Below are positions 15,813 through 24,809 of a stretch of 64,000 bases of DNA, piece by piece (the stretch's first letter is position 1; each line of letters begins with the position of its first letter). The notes under the pieces were generated by a model, which saw only the letters and a program-made list of their open reading frames with translations, did no database searches and had not been told where the DNA came from. Made by a program: the position numbers and the translations under genes. Origin of the DNA: JAHFOW01 sp046350595. Lineage in GTDB: Bacteria > Planctomycetota > Brocadiia > Brocadiales > Brocadiaceae. The stretch lies in NCBI GenBank assembly GCA_046350595.1, contig JAXMAC010000001.1, positions 1 to 64,000 of the forward strand, given 5' to 3'.

Positions 15813-16565
15813 TTATAGAGTTAAAATCTCTGCTCCGTTTTCTGTAATAACTACTGTATGTTCAAAATGAGCAGATAATCTTCTATCTCTTGTCACTACA
15901 GTCCACCTATTATTTAGTACATCAGTGTCACATTTTCCCATACATATCATAGGTTCGATTGCAATCGTTACCCCTGGCATCAATATCTCATCTGCTTCTA
16001 ACAGCGATTTGCTTACAAAATTCGGCACTTGAGGATCTTCATGCATGCATCTTCCTATCCCATGTCCGGTATAATTTTTGATAATAGAATAATTATTTTT
16101 CTCAACGTAATCTTGTATAGTACGCGATATCAGTGATAGCTTCTCATATGCCTTCAAAACATTTATCGCCAAGTATAAAGATTTTTCACATACTCCTAGA
16201 AGATTTTTTGCGTCGTCGGAAATTTTCCCTATCGGAACCGTCAAAGCAGCGTCTGCCACGTATTTTTTATACTTAACACCAACATCAACACTCAGAATAT
16301 CGCCTTCCTTTAATCTTCTCTGACTAGGTATACCGTGCACAACTTCTTCATTTATCGATGTACATATACTTTTTGGAAAGCCTCTATACCCCTTAAAAAC
16401 TGGTATTCCACCTTTGTTTATTATATATTTCTCAATCTCCGTGTTTATATACTCAGTAGTAACATCTCTTAGGGCAATTTCTTTAGCGAGATTTAAGGCG
16501 CCTGCGACTATCTTACCCGCCTCTCGCATTAATTCGATTTCTCGAGGTGATTTCCTTACTATCAA
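15813..16565 (-). CDS. map: type I methionine aminopeptidase
   Basis: A 250-residue metalloprotease that removes the initiator methionine from nascent chains. The five metal ligands are seen in order: D in ILSVDVGV, D in VADAALTV, H in GHGIGRCMHEDP, E in AIEPMI and E near VITENGAE. It lacks an N-terminal zinc extension, as is usual for type Ia enzymes. It lies 43 bases after adk in the secY-adk-map-infA arrangement. Confidence 0.96.
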   Translation of the reverse strand: MIVRKSPREIELMREAGKIVAGALNLAKEIALRDVTTEYINTEIEKYIINKGGIPVFKGYRGFPKSICTSINEEVVHGIPSQRRLKEGDILSVDVGVKYKKYVADAALTVPIGKISDDAKNLLGVCEKSLYLAINVLKAYEKLSLISRTIQDYVEKNNYSIIKNYTGHGIGRCMHEDPQVPNFVSKSLLEADEILMPGVTIAIEPMICMGKCDTDVLNNRWTVVTRDRRLSAHFEHTVVITENGAEILTL

Positions 16566-16608
16566 ATTTTAAAACCCTTTAACCTATCCTGCATACAATT
16601 TTTCAAAG

Positions 16609-17256
16609 CTATGGACAACACAAAGTATCTAAAATATTTTTCGTTATTGCATCTATGTTGTTATCACATAATATTTCTTTAAGAACACCATTGTTTTTGT
16701 AATACCCTACCACGTCTTCCGTCTGATCGCGGTACACCCTTAATCGCTCTAAAATAGTTTCTGGTCTATCATCAGAACGCTGATTTAATTTTCCACCACA
16801 TTTATCGCAAATACCACTTCTCAGAGACGGGACATTCGATACATGATAGTTAGCCCCACAGTTGCTACAAATCCTTCTTCCAGTAAGCCGCTGCACAATA
16901 CTTTCTTTTGATGCAGTCATATAAATAACTACATCAATTTTATTGTTAAGACCCATCAACATTTCATCTAAAACCTTTGCCTGTGCTAGAGTCCTGGGAA
17001 AACCATCAAGAATAAAACCACCTGTGCAATCACCTTTTAAAATGCGGTCTTTAATTATATCAACGACTATCTGATCAGGTACCAGCAATCCCTTTTCTAT
17101 AAATCCTTTGGCCTTTACACCGATACTTGTGCCATTTTCAACAGCCTCTCTTAATAAGTTACCTGATGAAATATGAGGCAAATTCTTCTTCCTTGAAATC
17201 ATTCCGGCTTGAGTACCCTTACCAACGCCGGGAGGACCTAATAATACGATCCTCAT
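16609..17256 (-). CDS. adk: adenylate kinase (zinc-lid form)
   Basis: A 215-residue enzyme interconverting ATP plus AMP with two ADP. The P loop GPPGVGKGT is at 7-15 and DGFPRTLAQA at 84-93. The LID domain carries four cysteines, C130, C133, C150 and C153, so it should bind structural zinc. Its ATG overlaps the secY stop by four bases, which implies translational coupling to the translocon gene. Confidence 0.96.
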   Translation of the reverse strand: MRIVLLGPPGVGKGTQAGMISRKKNLPHISSGNLLREAVENGTSIGVKAKGFIEKGLLVPDQIVVDIIKDRILKGDCTGGFILDGFPRTLAQAKVLDEMLMGLNNKIDVVIYMTASKESIVQRLTGRRICSNCGANYHVSNVPSLRSGICDKCGGKLNQRSDDRPETILERLRVYRDQTEDVVGYYKNNGVLKEILCDNNIDAITKNILDTLCCP

Positions 17257-18635
17257 CCCATTCTACCCCTTATCCTGGCGCCTCCACTCAAAAAACCGCT
17301 ATATTGCCGCATTATCATATGAGATTCAATGCGTTGAACCATATCAAGCGCTACACCTACTATAATAAGCAATCCTGTACCGCCGTAAAAACCTGCTATT
17401 GCACGATTCAGCTCAAATCCACCTGCGACAAGTTTTGGTAAAATTGCTATCAATGCTAAAAATGCAGCACCCGCAAGCGTAATCTTTCCCATAATCCCTT
17501 CCAGATATTCAGCAGTCCTTTGACCAGGTCTAATACCAGGAATGAAACTACCGTAATCCTTCATATTGTTTGACATCTCTTTCGGATTAAACTGAATTGC
17601 TGTCCAAAAGTAACAGAAAAAAGTTATGAGCATTACATAGAGTATGACATATATTACCCCACCCTGCAATACATCGGATAACCGAGAGGTAATCCAATAA
17701 CCAGCACTTCCCGGTTCAAGCCTAACCTGTATACCTTGCATAATTGCTGCTGGGAAAATCAACAGTGATTGAGCAAATATTATTGGCATAACCCCTGCTT
17801 GATTCACGCGGAGCGGCAAAAAGTGTCTCTGTCCGCCGTAAACTTTCCTACCGCGAGTATGCTTGGCCTGTTGTACAGGTATTCTTCTTTGCCCCTGTGT
17901 AATATATACTACACCACCAACTATCGCCAGGAACATTGCGATTAATATAATTAATTTAACAATACCCATCTCGTGCTCGGAAGGTGTAACTGAGAACGTA
18001 AAATTTTGAGCTACCTGAGAGAAGGCCAATGGTAGGCGGTCTATAATACCAACCATAATTACAATCGATATCCCATTCCCTATACCATATTCTTCAATCT
18101 GCTCACCTATCCACATAAGTGTCAATGTCCCTGTAGTCAAAAGTAGGGCAGCCATCATCTGGAAAGTAACACCCTGTATATACACAGGTACAACAGGCAT
18201 TCCGTTAAATTCTACCGTATAAAGTGTACGGGTCATTATAAATGACTGAAATAAACACAAACCAACAGTAGCAAGGCGCGTATACTGATTAATTTTCTTT
18301 CTGCCTGCATCACCCTCTTTTTGCAATTTTTCCAAATATGGAATAACACCTACCAGAAGCTGAAAAATAATAGAAGCGCTAATATAAGGCATAACGCCCA
18401 AACCAAAAATAGCACCCGATGTTAAAGCGCCACCGGCAAACATATCCACCAAGCCTAGCAATTGACCGACGCCACCTTGAGAAAATTGTCCAAAATAAGA
18501 TTTTAATACTGTTGTGTCTATCCCAGGTATCGGTATATATGCCCCAATTCGGCACAACGCAATCAAACCAATGGTAATCAACACCTTCTTGCGTAATTCA
18601 GGAATCCTAAATATGTTTCCAAATTGCTCAATCAT
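17253..18635 (-). CDS. secY: Sec translocon subunit SecY
   Basis: A 460-residue inner-membrane channel protein with about ten hydrophobic segments. IPIPGIDTT after the first segment, LFAGGALTSG-type plug region (MFAGGALTSGAIFGLGVMPYISASI) and the cytoplasmic loop with RRIPVQQAKHTRG are diagnostic. With SecE from the same window it forms the protein export channel. Overlaps rplO and adk by four bases each. Confidence 0.97.
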   Translation of the reverse strand: MIEQFGNIFRIPELRKKVLITIGLIALCRIGAYIPIPGIDTTVLKSYFGQFSQGGVGQLLGLVDMFAGGALTSGAIFGLGVMPYISASIIFQLLVGVIPYLEKLQKEGDAGRKKINQYTRLATVGLCLFQSFIMTRTLYTVEFNGMPVVPVYIQGVTFQMMAALLLTTGTLTLMWIGEQIEEYGIGNGISIVIMVGIIDRLPLAFSQVAQNFTFSVTPSEHEMGIVKLIILIAMFLAIVGGVVYITQGQRRIPVQQAKHTRGRKVYGGQRHFLPLRVNQAGVMPIIFAQSLLIFPAAIMQGIQVRLEPGSAGYWITSRLSDVLQGGVIYVILYVMLITFFCYFWTAIQFNPKEMSNNMKDYGSFIPGIRPGQRTAEYLEGIMGKITLAGAAFLALIAILPKLVAGGFELNRAIAGFYGGTGLLIIVGVALDMVQRIESHMIMRQYSGFLSGGARIRGRMG

Positions 18636-19078
18636 GATATGACCTTTACTTCTCCCCCTGCCGCTTTAATCTTTTCTATAGCAGATTTACTAAACTTATG
18701 CGCTATCACTGTCAAAGAATTCTTAAGCTCGCCCTCACCTAAAACCTTAACACCATCTAACACTTTCTTAACAATTCCCGCTTCTTTTAATTTATCGATA
18801 TCTACCTTCGTACTCTTTTCAAATCCAGCAAAATCACTAATATTTACAACCGCATATCTCTTCTTAAACAAAGCGTTATTAAATCCTCTTTTGGGCAAAC
18901 GTCTAAATAAGGGAGTCTGGCCACCTTCAAACTGGACACTTGTTTCATTACCAGACCTTGCCGTCGCACCTTTCCCGCCCCTGCAGGAAGTTTTTCCCAT
19001 CCCTGATCCCCTGCCACGACCAACCCTTTTCTTATACTTTCTTTTTGATGGTATCGCCTTTATATCACTAAGATTCAT
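18632..19078 (-). CDS. rplO: 50S ribosomal protein L15
   Basis: A 148-residue late-assembly protein. KKRVGRGRGSGMGKTSCRGG near the start and FEGGQTPLFRRLPKRGF are the typical L15 motifs. It overlaps rpsE upstream and secY downstream by four bases each. The direct rpsE-rplO contact leaves no room for rpmD (L30), which normally lies between them. Confidence 0.97.
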   Translation of the reverse strand: MNLSDIKAIPSKRKYKKRVGRGRGSGMGKTSCRGGKGATARSGNETSVQFEGGQTPLFRRLPKRGFNNALFKKRYAVVNISDFAGFEKSTKVDIDKLKEAGIVKKVLDGVKVLGEGELKNSLTVIAHKFSKSAIEKIKAAGGEVKVIS

Positions 19079-19563
19079 TCGACTTTAACTCCCCTTATTT
19101 TTTCGACCTGTTCTTTTGTCCTTAAAGATTGCAATCCCGTCAATGTCGCTTTTACCACATTAAGAGGATTCCTAGATCCATAACACTTTGTTAGTATATT
19201 TTTTATTCCGGCAGACTCAAGCACAGCACGCGCCGAAGCACCAGCTTTGATTCCGGTTCCGGATTGCGCTGGCTTTAAGAAGATTTTAGCAGCTTTATAT
19301 TTACCCCATATTTCATGTGGTATGGTATCCCCTACTAATGATATACTGACAAGTTGCTTTTTTGCTTCTTTTACAGCTTTATTCACGGCGTTCGGCACTT
19401 CACGAGCCTTTCCAAATCCAACACCTACTTTTCCTTTTTTGTCACCAACTACAACAAGGGCACTAAAACTCATAGATTTACCACCCTTTGTTACTGTTGT
19501 ACATCGGTTAATACGAACGACCGTTTCTTCAAGATTTACAGGTTCTTCTAACAAACGTGCCAA
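19075..19563 (-). CDS. rpsE: 30S ribosomal protein S5
   Basis: A 162-residue decoding-fidelity protein. VVRINRCTTVTKGGKSMSFS is the double-stranded RNA-binding start and VGFGKAREVPNAVNKAVKEA the conserved middle. The C-terminal ribosomal S5 domain contains GTGIKAGASARAVLE. Length is normal. It is followed by rplO without rpmD. Confidence 0.97.
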   Translation of the reverse strand: MARLLEEPVNLEETVVRINRCTTVTKGGKSMSFSALVVVGDKKGKVGVGFGKAREVPNAVNKAVKEAKKQLVSISLVGDTIPHEIWGKYKAAKIFLKPAQSGTGIKAGASARAVLESAGIKNILTKCYGSRNPLNVVKATLTGLQSLRTKEQVEKIRGVKVE

Positions 19564-19590
19564 ACGAATCTCCTTGTCAAAAACCAGACA

Positions 19591-19959
19591 TTAAAAACTC
19601 AAATTGTTCTTTCTTGCACTTTCAGCCAAAGCTTTTATCCTTCCGTGATATTTGTAACCACCTTTGTCAAATACCACTTTTGCGATACCAATCTTAAGAG
19701 CCTCTTCGGCAACTTTTTTTCCTACAAGCTCAGCGGCTTTCACATTTCCACCGTACGATAACTGTGACCGTATCTCAGGTGTTTGCGTAGATACGGCTAC
19801 TAAGGTCTTACCCTCTCTATCATTGATAATCTGACAATATATATGCTTAAGACTCCTGTATACGCTTAGCCGTGGCCTATCTTCATTTCCATTTACTTTC
19901 CGCCGTATCCTAAGGTGACGCCGTGTTCTTCTTCGTAATTTTTCTTTTATATGATCCAT
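19591..19959 (-). CDS. rplR: 50S ribosomal protein L18
   Basis: A 122-residue 5S rRNA-binding protein. RRTRRHLRIRRKVNG, RPRLSVYRSLKHIYCQII and the C-terminal FDKGGYKYHGRIKALAESAR are canonical. It lies 23 bases after rplF and 27 before rpsE. Confidence 0.97.
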   Translation of the reverse strand: MDHIKEKLRRRTRRHLRIRRKVNGNEDRPRLSVYRSLKHIYCQIINDREGKTLVAVSTQTPEIRSQLSYGGNVKAAELVGKKVAEEALKIGIAKVVFDKGGYKYHGRIKALAESARKNNLSF

Positions 19960-19982
19960 ATCCTAAACCTTAATTATTAATA

Positions 19983-20546
19983 TTATGCAGCACCTGATGC
20001 GAATGCCTTTCCAGACTTTCTTCTAATAACCTCATTCTCATATTTAATACCCATACCTTTATAAGGTTCAGGAGGCTTTTTTGATCTAATAGCAGCCGAA
20101 AACTCCCCAACCACTTGCTTATCAGGTCCAGAAATCGTCATCTTAACAGGATTCGTAGGGTTGTTAATACTTACCTTTATTCCAGATGGAATTTCCATGT
20201 TAACAGGGTGCGTGTACCCAAGAGATAACACAAGTTCTTTACCCTGAACCTTTGCAGTATACCCAAGTCCAACTATTTCTAAATTTTTTAAAAACCCTGT
20301 CGTAACACCAACTACCATGTTCGATATGAGGGCACGTGTAAGACCATACAGCGCCTTTTGCAACTTTTGTTCTGAATTGCTTTTCACTATTATCTGTTTG
20401 TCGCGCGTATTAAGTTCCACATCGATATCCTGGTGAAAATTAATGCTTAATTTCCCTTTCGGTCCTTCAATGTTCACTGTTTTGCCAGAAACCGTTGCTT
20501 TCACATCATTCGGAATTCTAACTGGTTGCTTACCTATTCGTGACAT
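19983..20546 (-). CDS. rplF: 50S ribosomal protein L6
   Basis: A 187-residue protein near the factor-binding site. MSRIGKQPVRIPNDVKATVS at the N terminus and the C-terminal domain with PPEPYKGMGIKYENEVIRRK are diagnostic. The two repeated L6 domains are both complete. Confidence 0.97.
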   Translation of the reverse strand: MSRIGKQPVRIPNDVKATVSGKTVNIEGPKGKLSINFHQDIDVELNTRDKQIIVKSNSEQKLQKALYGLTRALISNMVVGVTTGFLKNLEIVGLGYTAKVQGKELVLSLGYTHPVNMEIPSGIKVSINNPTNPVKMTISGPDKQVVGEFSAAIRSKKPPEPYKGMGIKYENEVIRRKSGKAFASGAA

Positions 20547-20573
20547 ATTTATCCCTCTAACTCTATATATTAT

Positions 20574-20975
20574 TTACAACACAACACAAAGTAACTCTCC
20601 ACCTACTTTTAATCTTCTACATTCTTTATCATCGATTATTCCTTTTGAAGTAGAGAAAATTGCCGTACCTATTCCACCTGATACCTTACTTATTTCAACA
20701 GCTTTTTTATAAATTCTTCTGCTCGATTTACTAACTTTCACAAGACGACCTATAAGTTGCTGTTTTAGAGGTCCGTATTTCAAGTATATTCTTAGTGTAC
20801 TCTGTACACATTCCCCCTTTATTTCCTTGAAGTCTTTTATATACCCTTCTTCTTTAAGTATCTTTAAGATAGCCATTTTCATTTTAGAAGATGGGACATC
20901 AACACTCTCTCGCATAATCGTACTTGCGTTTCTGATGCGCGTTAGCATATCTGAAACAGGATCTGTCATGCACAT
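20574..20975 (-). CDS. rpsH: 30S ribosomal protein S8
   Basis: A 133-residue central-domain assembly protein. DPVSDMLTRIRNAS and the C-terminal GIGTAIFSTSKGIIDDKEC segment are typical. Two ATG codons lie six bases apart (20975 and 20969); the first is the better distance from the GAGGG ribosome site, and the second fits the family start. I report the first. Confidence 0.95.
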   Translation of the reverse strand: MCMTDPVSDMLTRIRNASTIMRESVDVPSSKMKMAILKILKEEGYIKDFKEIKGECVQSTLRIYLKYGPLKQQLIGRLVKVSKSSRRIYKKAVEISKVSGGIGTAIFSTSKGIIDDKECRRLKVGGELLCVVL

Positions 20976-21022
20976 TTATAAGTTTCCCTCATCCATATCA
21001 ATTATTCTAATTAAATTTTATC

Positions 21023-21208
21023 TTACCAACTCGCTTTTTTTACCCCTGGAATCTCACCCCGCGAAGCAAGTTGCCTAAAGCATAATCTGCATATTTGGAA
21101 TTTGCGAAAATATGCCCTTCGCCTTCCGCAAAGCTGACATCTATTATACTTTCTTGTTTTGTACTTCGGCGCTTTCTTCGCCTTTTCTACCAGACATTTT
21201 CTCGCCAT
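21023..21208 (-). CDS. rpsN: 30S ribosomal protein S14, zinc type
   Basis: A 61-residue short S14. C24, C27, C40 and C43 form the zinc ribbon, and the conserved tail QLASRGEIPGVKKASW is complete. This is the C+ (type Z) form, in its usual place between rplE and rpsH. Confidence 0.97.
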   Translation of the reverse strand: MARKCLVEKAKKAPKYKTRKYNRCQLCGRRRAYFRKFQICRLCFRQLASRGEIPGVKKASW

Positions 21209-21217
21209 TTATACTCC

Positions 21218-21760
21218 TTATTCGGTTCTAAGAGGCATACCAATCAATTTTAACAATTCACGTGATTGTTCGTCAGAATTACCAGAAATCACAAACGTAA
21301 CGTCCATACCTTGAACCGCTTCTACTGTATCTATATTTATTTCCGGAAATACCGCCTGCTCGGTAATTCCAAGCGTGTAGTTTCCCCTTCCATCAAAAGA
21401 CTTGGGGGAGAGTCCTCTGAAATCTCTAATTCTCGGCAGTACGATACTTATTAAACGATCCAAAAATTCAAACATTCTTTTTCCTCGCAAAGTCACCTTA
21501 CAACCAATTGCCTGACCCTGTCTGAGTTTGAAACCAGATATTGCCTTTTTTGCTTTCGTCACGAGCGGTTTTTGACATGTAATTATTGAAAGATGCTTTA
21601 CCGCATCCTCAATGAGTTTTTTATTCTCTACTGCCTTCCCAATGCCCATATTAACGACAATTTTTTGTATCTTTGGCACCGATAATTTATTCTTAAATTT
21701 GAACTTTTTTATAAGTTCCTGGACTACATCCTTTTGATATTTTTCCATCAATCTAACCAT
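21218..21760 (-). CDS. rplE: 50S ribosomal protein L5
   Basis: A 180-residue central protuberance protein binding 5S rRNA. PKIQKIVVNMGIGKA, CQKPLVTKAKKAISGFKLRQ and FRGLSPKSFDGRGNYTLGI are diagnostic. An internal ATG four codons in gives a shorter alternative start. The first start is supported by an AGGAT-type site. Confidence 0.97.
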   Translation of the reverse strand: MVRLMEKYQKDVVQELIKKFKFKNKLSVPKIQKIVVNMGIGKAVENKKLIEDAVKHLSIITCQKPLVTKAKKAISGFKLRQGQAIGCKVTLRGKRMFEFLDRLISIVLPRIRDFRGLSPKSFDGRGNYTLGITEQAVFPEINIDTVEAVQGMDVTFVISGNSDEQSRELLKLIGMPLRTE

Positions 21761-21777
21761 ACTTTTATCCTAACATT

Positions 21778-22113
21778 CTAATCCGCAGATACAATCTCTG
21801 TATCGCAGTGTACACACAATCGAATTTTATTGCCATTTTCTAAAACTTTTTTTCTCGTTCTCACACCCTTGCCATTTTTTTTACAATTCTTATTTTGACA
21901 GACGAGTAGTACATTTGAGCACGAGATTGAGGCTTCCTTCTGAATTCTTCCACCTTGCGGATTTTTCTGGCTTGGCTTTGTGTGCTTATAAATTAAATTC
22001 ACGCCTTTTATAACAACCCTATTTTTTTCAGTAAAAACCTTAACAATTTTACCGGTCTTCCCAACATTATTGCCAGACATAACCTCTACCATATCATTTT
22101 TACAAACGTGCAT
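21778..22113 (-). CDS. rplX: 50S ribosomal protein L24, cysteine-bearing form
   Basis: A 111-residue assembly initiator. The KOW motif (VEVMSGNNVGKTGKIVKVF) is near the N terminus. The C-terminal part carries CxxxxxC, CQNKNC-type and CVHC cysteines, a zinc-ribbon form of L24 with a slightly expanded loop. A TTG four codons upstream overlaps the GGAG ribosome site, so the ATG at 22113 is the start. Confidence 0.95.
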   Translation of the reverse strand: MHVCKNDMVEVMSGNNVGKTGKIVKVFTEKNRVVIKGVNLIYKHTKPSQKNPQGGRIQKEASISCSNVLLVCQNKNCKKNGKGVRTRKKVLENGNKIRLCVHCDTEIVSAD

Positions 22114-22153
22114 AACTGTCTCCAATAGTATCTAATTTAACACCTGTATCCAT

Positions 22154-22522
22154 CTATACTACTTCAGGAGCTAAAGAGATTATTTTCATGAAGTTTTTCT
22201 TTCTCAGCTCTCTTGCAACTGCACCAAATATACGTGTACCTTTCGGATTACCATCGTCATCAATGATAACAACTGCATTTTTGTCAAATTTTAAATACGA
22301 CCCGTCTTCCCTTCTGACATTCTTTTTAGTTCTTACTACAACAGCTTTTGCCACATCACCCTTTTTTACAATTCCATCTGGTAGCGCTTTTTTTACTGCT
22401 ATCACTATAACATCACCTAGTGTAGCATATATTCTTCTAGAGCCACCGAGAACCTTTATGCATTTTGCCTTTTTTGCACCACTATTATCTGCAACATCTA
22501 AACTTGTTTGCTCAGTTATCAT
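22154..22522 (-). CDS. rplN: 50S ribosomal protein L14
   Basis: A 122-residue protein at the subunit interface. LDVADNSGAKKAKCIKVLGG, DVIVIAVKKALPDG and RIFGAVARELRKKNFMKIIS are canonical. Length and position (rpsQ-rplN-rplX) are normal. Confidence 0.97.
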   Translation of the reverse strand: MITEQTSLDVADNSGAKKAKCIKVLGGSRRIYATLGDVIVIAVKKALPDGIVKKGDVAKAVVVRTKKNVRREDGSYLKFDKNAVVIIDDDGNPKGTRIFGAVARELRKKNFMKIISLAPEVV

Positions 22523-22542
22523 TTTTTAAAACCCCGATTACT

Positions 22543-22815
22543 TTATTGCTTAGCCTTCTCTATTATACGCAACAACCTTGTAGATTTTGTTTTGCTTAAT
22601 GGTCTAGTTTCAATAATCTCAACTTTATCCCCAACTTTTGCCACACCATTCTCGTCGTGTGCCTTGTACACAGAAGACCTCTTTATATATTTACCAAAAG
22701 TCGGATGCTTTATGAGACGCATCACTTCAACAACTATTGTCTTTTGCATCTTATTACCTGTAACGATACCTACTATTTTTTTCTTTTTACTTCTATTCTT
22801 TAAAGTTTTAATCAT
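22543..22815 (-). CDS. rpsQ: 30S ribosomal protein S17
   Basis: A 90-residue OB-fold primary binder of 16S rRNA. VGIVTGNKMQKTIVVEV and DKVEIIETRPLSKTKSTRL are diagnostic. It starts three bases after the rpmC stop. Confidence 0.97.
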   Translation of the reverse strand: MIKTLKNRSKKKKIVGIVTGNKMQKTIVVEVMRLIKHPTFGKYIKRSSVYKAHDENGVAKVGDKVEIIETRPLSKTKSTRLLRIIEKAKQ

Positions 22816-22818
22816 TAT

Positions 22819-23037
22819 TTACTCCTGTGTCCTGTTTTTTTGAGACAAACCCAACTCTATCTCACTCAGGATTGTTTTCATTCTAGCAACTTTTCTCCGG
22901 ATTTTCCTTTTTTGCGTGGTATCTTTCGTTTCTCCTGCCTGCCATTGGAATTGCAAATTTAGCATTTCACGTTTACAGGCATTTATTTCATCCATAATTT
23001 CTTGTGTCGATTTTGTTCTTATTTCACTAGCCTTCAA
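22819..23037 (-). CDS. rpmC: 50S ribosomal protein L29
   Basis: A 72-residue two-helix protein at the exit tunnel. MKASEIRTKSTQEIMDEINA and the RRKVARMKTILSEIE segment fit the family. It overlaps rplP by four bases, so the two are probably coupled. Confidence 0.95.
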   Translation of the reverse strand: MKASEIRTKSTQEIMDEINACKREMLNLQFQWQAGETKDTTQKRKIRRKVARMKTILSEIELGLSQKNRTQE

Positions 23038-23453
23038 ACTGTCTTTCTCCTTCGTACAAACCTTACTGAAACCGGCATTTTGTGCGCAATTCTATTAAAT
23101 GTTTGTATGGCTATTTCTTCACTTACACCACTGACCTCATAAAGTACAGTACCTGGTTTTACAACTGCTACCCAAAACTCAGGCTCGCCCTTCCCTTTAC
23201 CCATCCGCGTTTCTATGGGCTTAGAAGAAACGGATTTATGAGGAAAAACCCTTATGGTTAATTTGCCTTCTTTGGGAAGGTTATGTGAAGCAGCTACCCT
23301 ACCCGCCTCAAGTTGTTGCGCAGTAATCCACCCAGGTTCTAAAGATTGTAAACCAAATTCTCCAAACGCTACAGTATTACACCGAGTTGCATTACCCTTG
23401 ATTTTACCTCTTTGCGACTTCCTGAACTTCACCCTCTTTGGCATTAGGCGCAT
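23034..23453 (-). CDS. rplP: 50S ribosomal protein L16
   Basis: A 139-residue protein near the peptidyl transferase centre. MPKRVKFRKSQRGKIKG, GLQSLEPGWITAQQLEAGRVA and GKGKGEPEFWVAVVKPG are diagnostic. The AAGGAG site is seven bases before the ATG at 23453, three codons ahead of the family-typical MPKR start. Either start gives an unusually long overlap (50 or 41 bases) with the 3' end of rpsC. Confidence 0.96.
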   Translation of the reverse strand: MRLMPKRVKFRKSQRGKIKGNATRCNTVAFGEFGLQSLEPGWITAQQLEAGRVAASHNLPKEGKLTIRVFPHKSVSSKPIETRMGKGKGEPEFWVAVVKPGTVLYEVSGVSEEIAIQTFNRIAHKMPVSVRFVRRRKTV

Positions 23454-24096
23454 GTTTCATCTCCTTGTCTATACTTACTAATCCTTTATAAATCCATACC
23501 TTAACCCCGATCACTCCGTAAGTAGTTTTAGCCTCAGCAAAACCATAATCCACATCCGCTCTTAAAGTATGCAGAGGTATACTGCCAGATGCCATTTTTT
23601 CAGTACGCGCAATTTCAGCCCCACCTAATCTTCCGGCTACCTGCATCTTCACGCCTTTAGCTCCAGCGTCTATCGAAGCATCCATTGCTTTTTTCATAGC
23701 TCTTCGAAAAGCGACTCTCTTCACTAGCTGTTCGGCAATACTCTCAGCTACAAGCTGAGCATATAATTCCTGTTTGGTAATTTCTTTTATCTTTATTACA
23801 ACTTCTCTCCCCACCAACTTTTGCATTTCATCTTTTAGCTTGTCGACCTCAGCGCCTTTTCGACCAATTATCAAACCTGGTCTGGCTGTGTGAAGCGTTA
23901 TCTTTGCATCGTGTCGCGTTCTCTCTATCTCAATCGCGGATATCCCAGCAAATCCATAACTCTTCTTTATCATTTTTCGTATCTTCTGATCTTCAACTAA
24001 TAAACCACCAAAAGATTTTTTATCCGCATACCAAAGCGATCTCCAGTTTTGTGTAATTCCTAGCCTTATACCAATCGGGCATACTTTATGACCCAT
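23404..24096 (-). CDS. rpsC: 30S ribosomal protein S3
   Basis: A 230-residue mRNA-entry protein. MGHKVCPIGIRLGITQNWRS, the KH domain with ARPGLIIGRKGAEVDKLKDE (GxxG type) and GRLGGAEIARTEKMASGSIP are canonical. The hydrophilic tail (from about residue 212) is what overlaps rplP in another frame. Confidence 0.97.
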   Translation of the reverse strand: MGHKVCPIGIRLGITQNWRSLWYADKKSFGGLLVEDQKIRKMIKKSYGFAGISAIEIERTRHDAKITLHTARPGLIIGRKGAEVDKLKDEMQKLVGREVVIKIKEITKQELYAQLVAESIAEQLVKRVAFRRAMKKAMDASIDAGAKGVKMQVAGRLGGAEIARTEKMASGSIPLHTLRADVDYGFAEAKTTYGVIGVKVWIYKGLVSIDKEMKHAPNAKEGEVQEVAKR

Positions 24097-24105
24097 TTCA
24101 TCTCC

Positions 24106-24456
24106 TTACGTATTTAAACTTCTGGCTTTTTCAGATAATACAACAGTTATATGACTTGTTCTCTTCAATATGCGTGCCGATACACCTCTCGGCCTGGGAC
24201 GTTGCCATTTTCTCGTTGGTCCCCCGTCAACCATGACCTGCGCAATAACCAGCGAATCGACATCAACATCTAAATTCTCATTCGCCGATGCCAACGCAGC
24301 CCTAATTACTTTATCTACCATGTACGATGCTCTTTTTTGAGTTAATCTCAAAATCCGAAAAGCATCATTTACAGATTTACCGCGAACAAGATCTACAACA
24401 TATCGTGCTTTTCTCGGTGAAATCCTTGCGTATTTATAAATGGATCTGAATTCCAT
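24106..24456 (-). CDS. rplV: 50S ribosomal protein L22
   Basis: A 116-residue exit-tunnel protein. YARISPRKARYVVDLVRGKS and the C-terminal beta-hairpin segment KWQRPRPRGVSARILKRTSH that lines the tunnel are canonical. Confidence 0.97.
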   Translation of the reverse strand: MEFRSIYKYARISPRKARYVVDLVRGKSVNDAFRILRLTQKRASYMVDKVIRAALASANENLDVDVDSLVIAQVMVDGGPTRKWQRPRPRGVSARILKRTSHITVVLSEKARSLNT

Positions 24457-24496
24457 AGTTTACTACCTTTCGATGCTCTATTTTAAATTATTACAT

Positions 24497-24781
24497 TTAA
24501 CCATGCGGTGTCTCTTTTTTCTTCATACCACCATGCGCTTTAAATGTCCTCGTTAAAGCGAACTCACCTAGCTTATGCCCTACCATATCGTCGGTAACAA
24601 AAAGTTTATGAAAAATCTTTCCGTTATGAATCATAAATGTATGCGATACAAATTCTGGAGCAATCGTACAACTTCTAGACCAAGTCTTAATAGGTTCATT
24701 GCTTCCAACATCTTTTTGCTTCATTACTTTCTTCATTAATTTTTCGTCAACATATGGTCCTTTTTTTACTGAACGACTCAT
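24497..24781 (-). CDS. rpsS: 30S ribosomal protein S19
   Basis: A 94-residue head protein. SRSVKKGPYVDEKLMKKV and MVGHKLGEFALTRTFKAHGG are diagnostic. It lies between rplB and rplV as usual. Confidence 0.97.
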   Translation of the reverse strand: MSRSVKKGPYVDEKLMKKVMKQKDVGSNEPIKTWSRSCTIAPEFVSHTFMIHNGKIFHKLFVTDDMVGHKLGEFALTRTFKAHGGMKKKETPHG

Positions 24782-24809
24782 AACATCTCCCGAATACTAG
24801 ATTTTCAGT

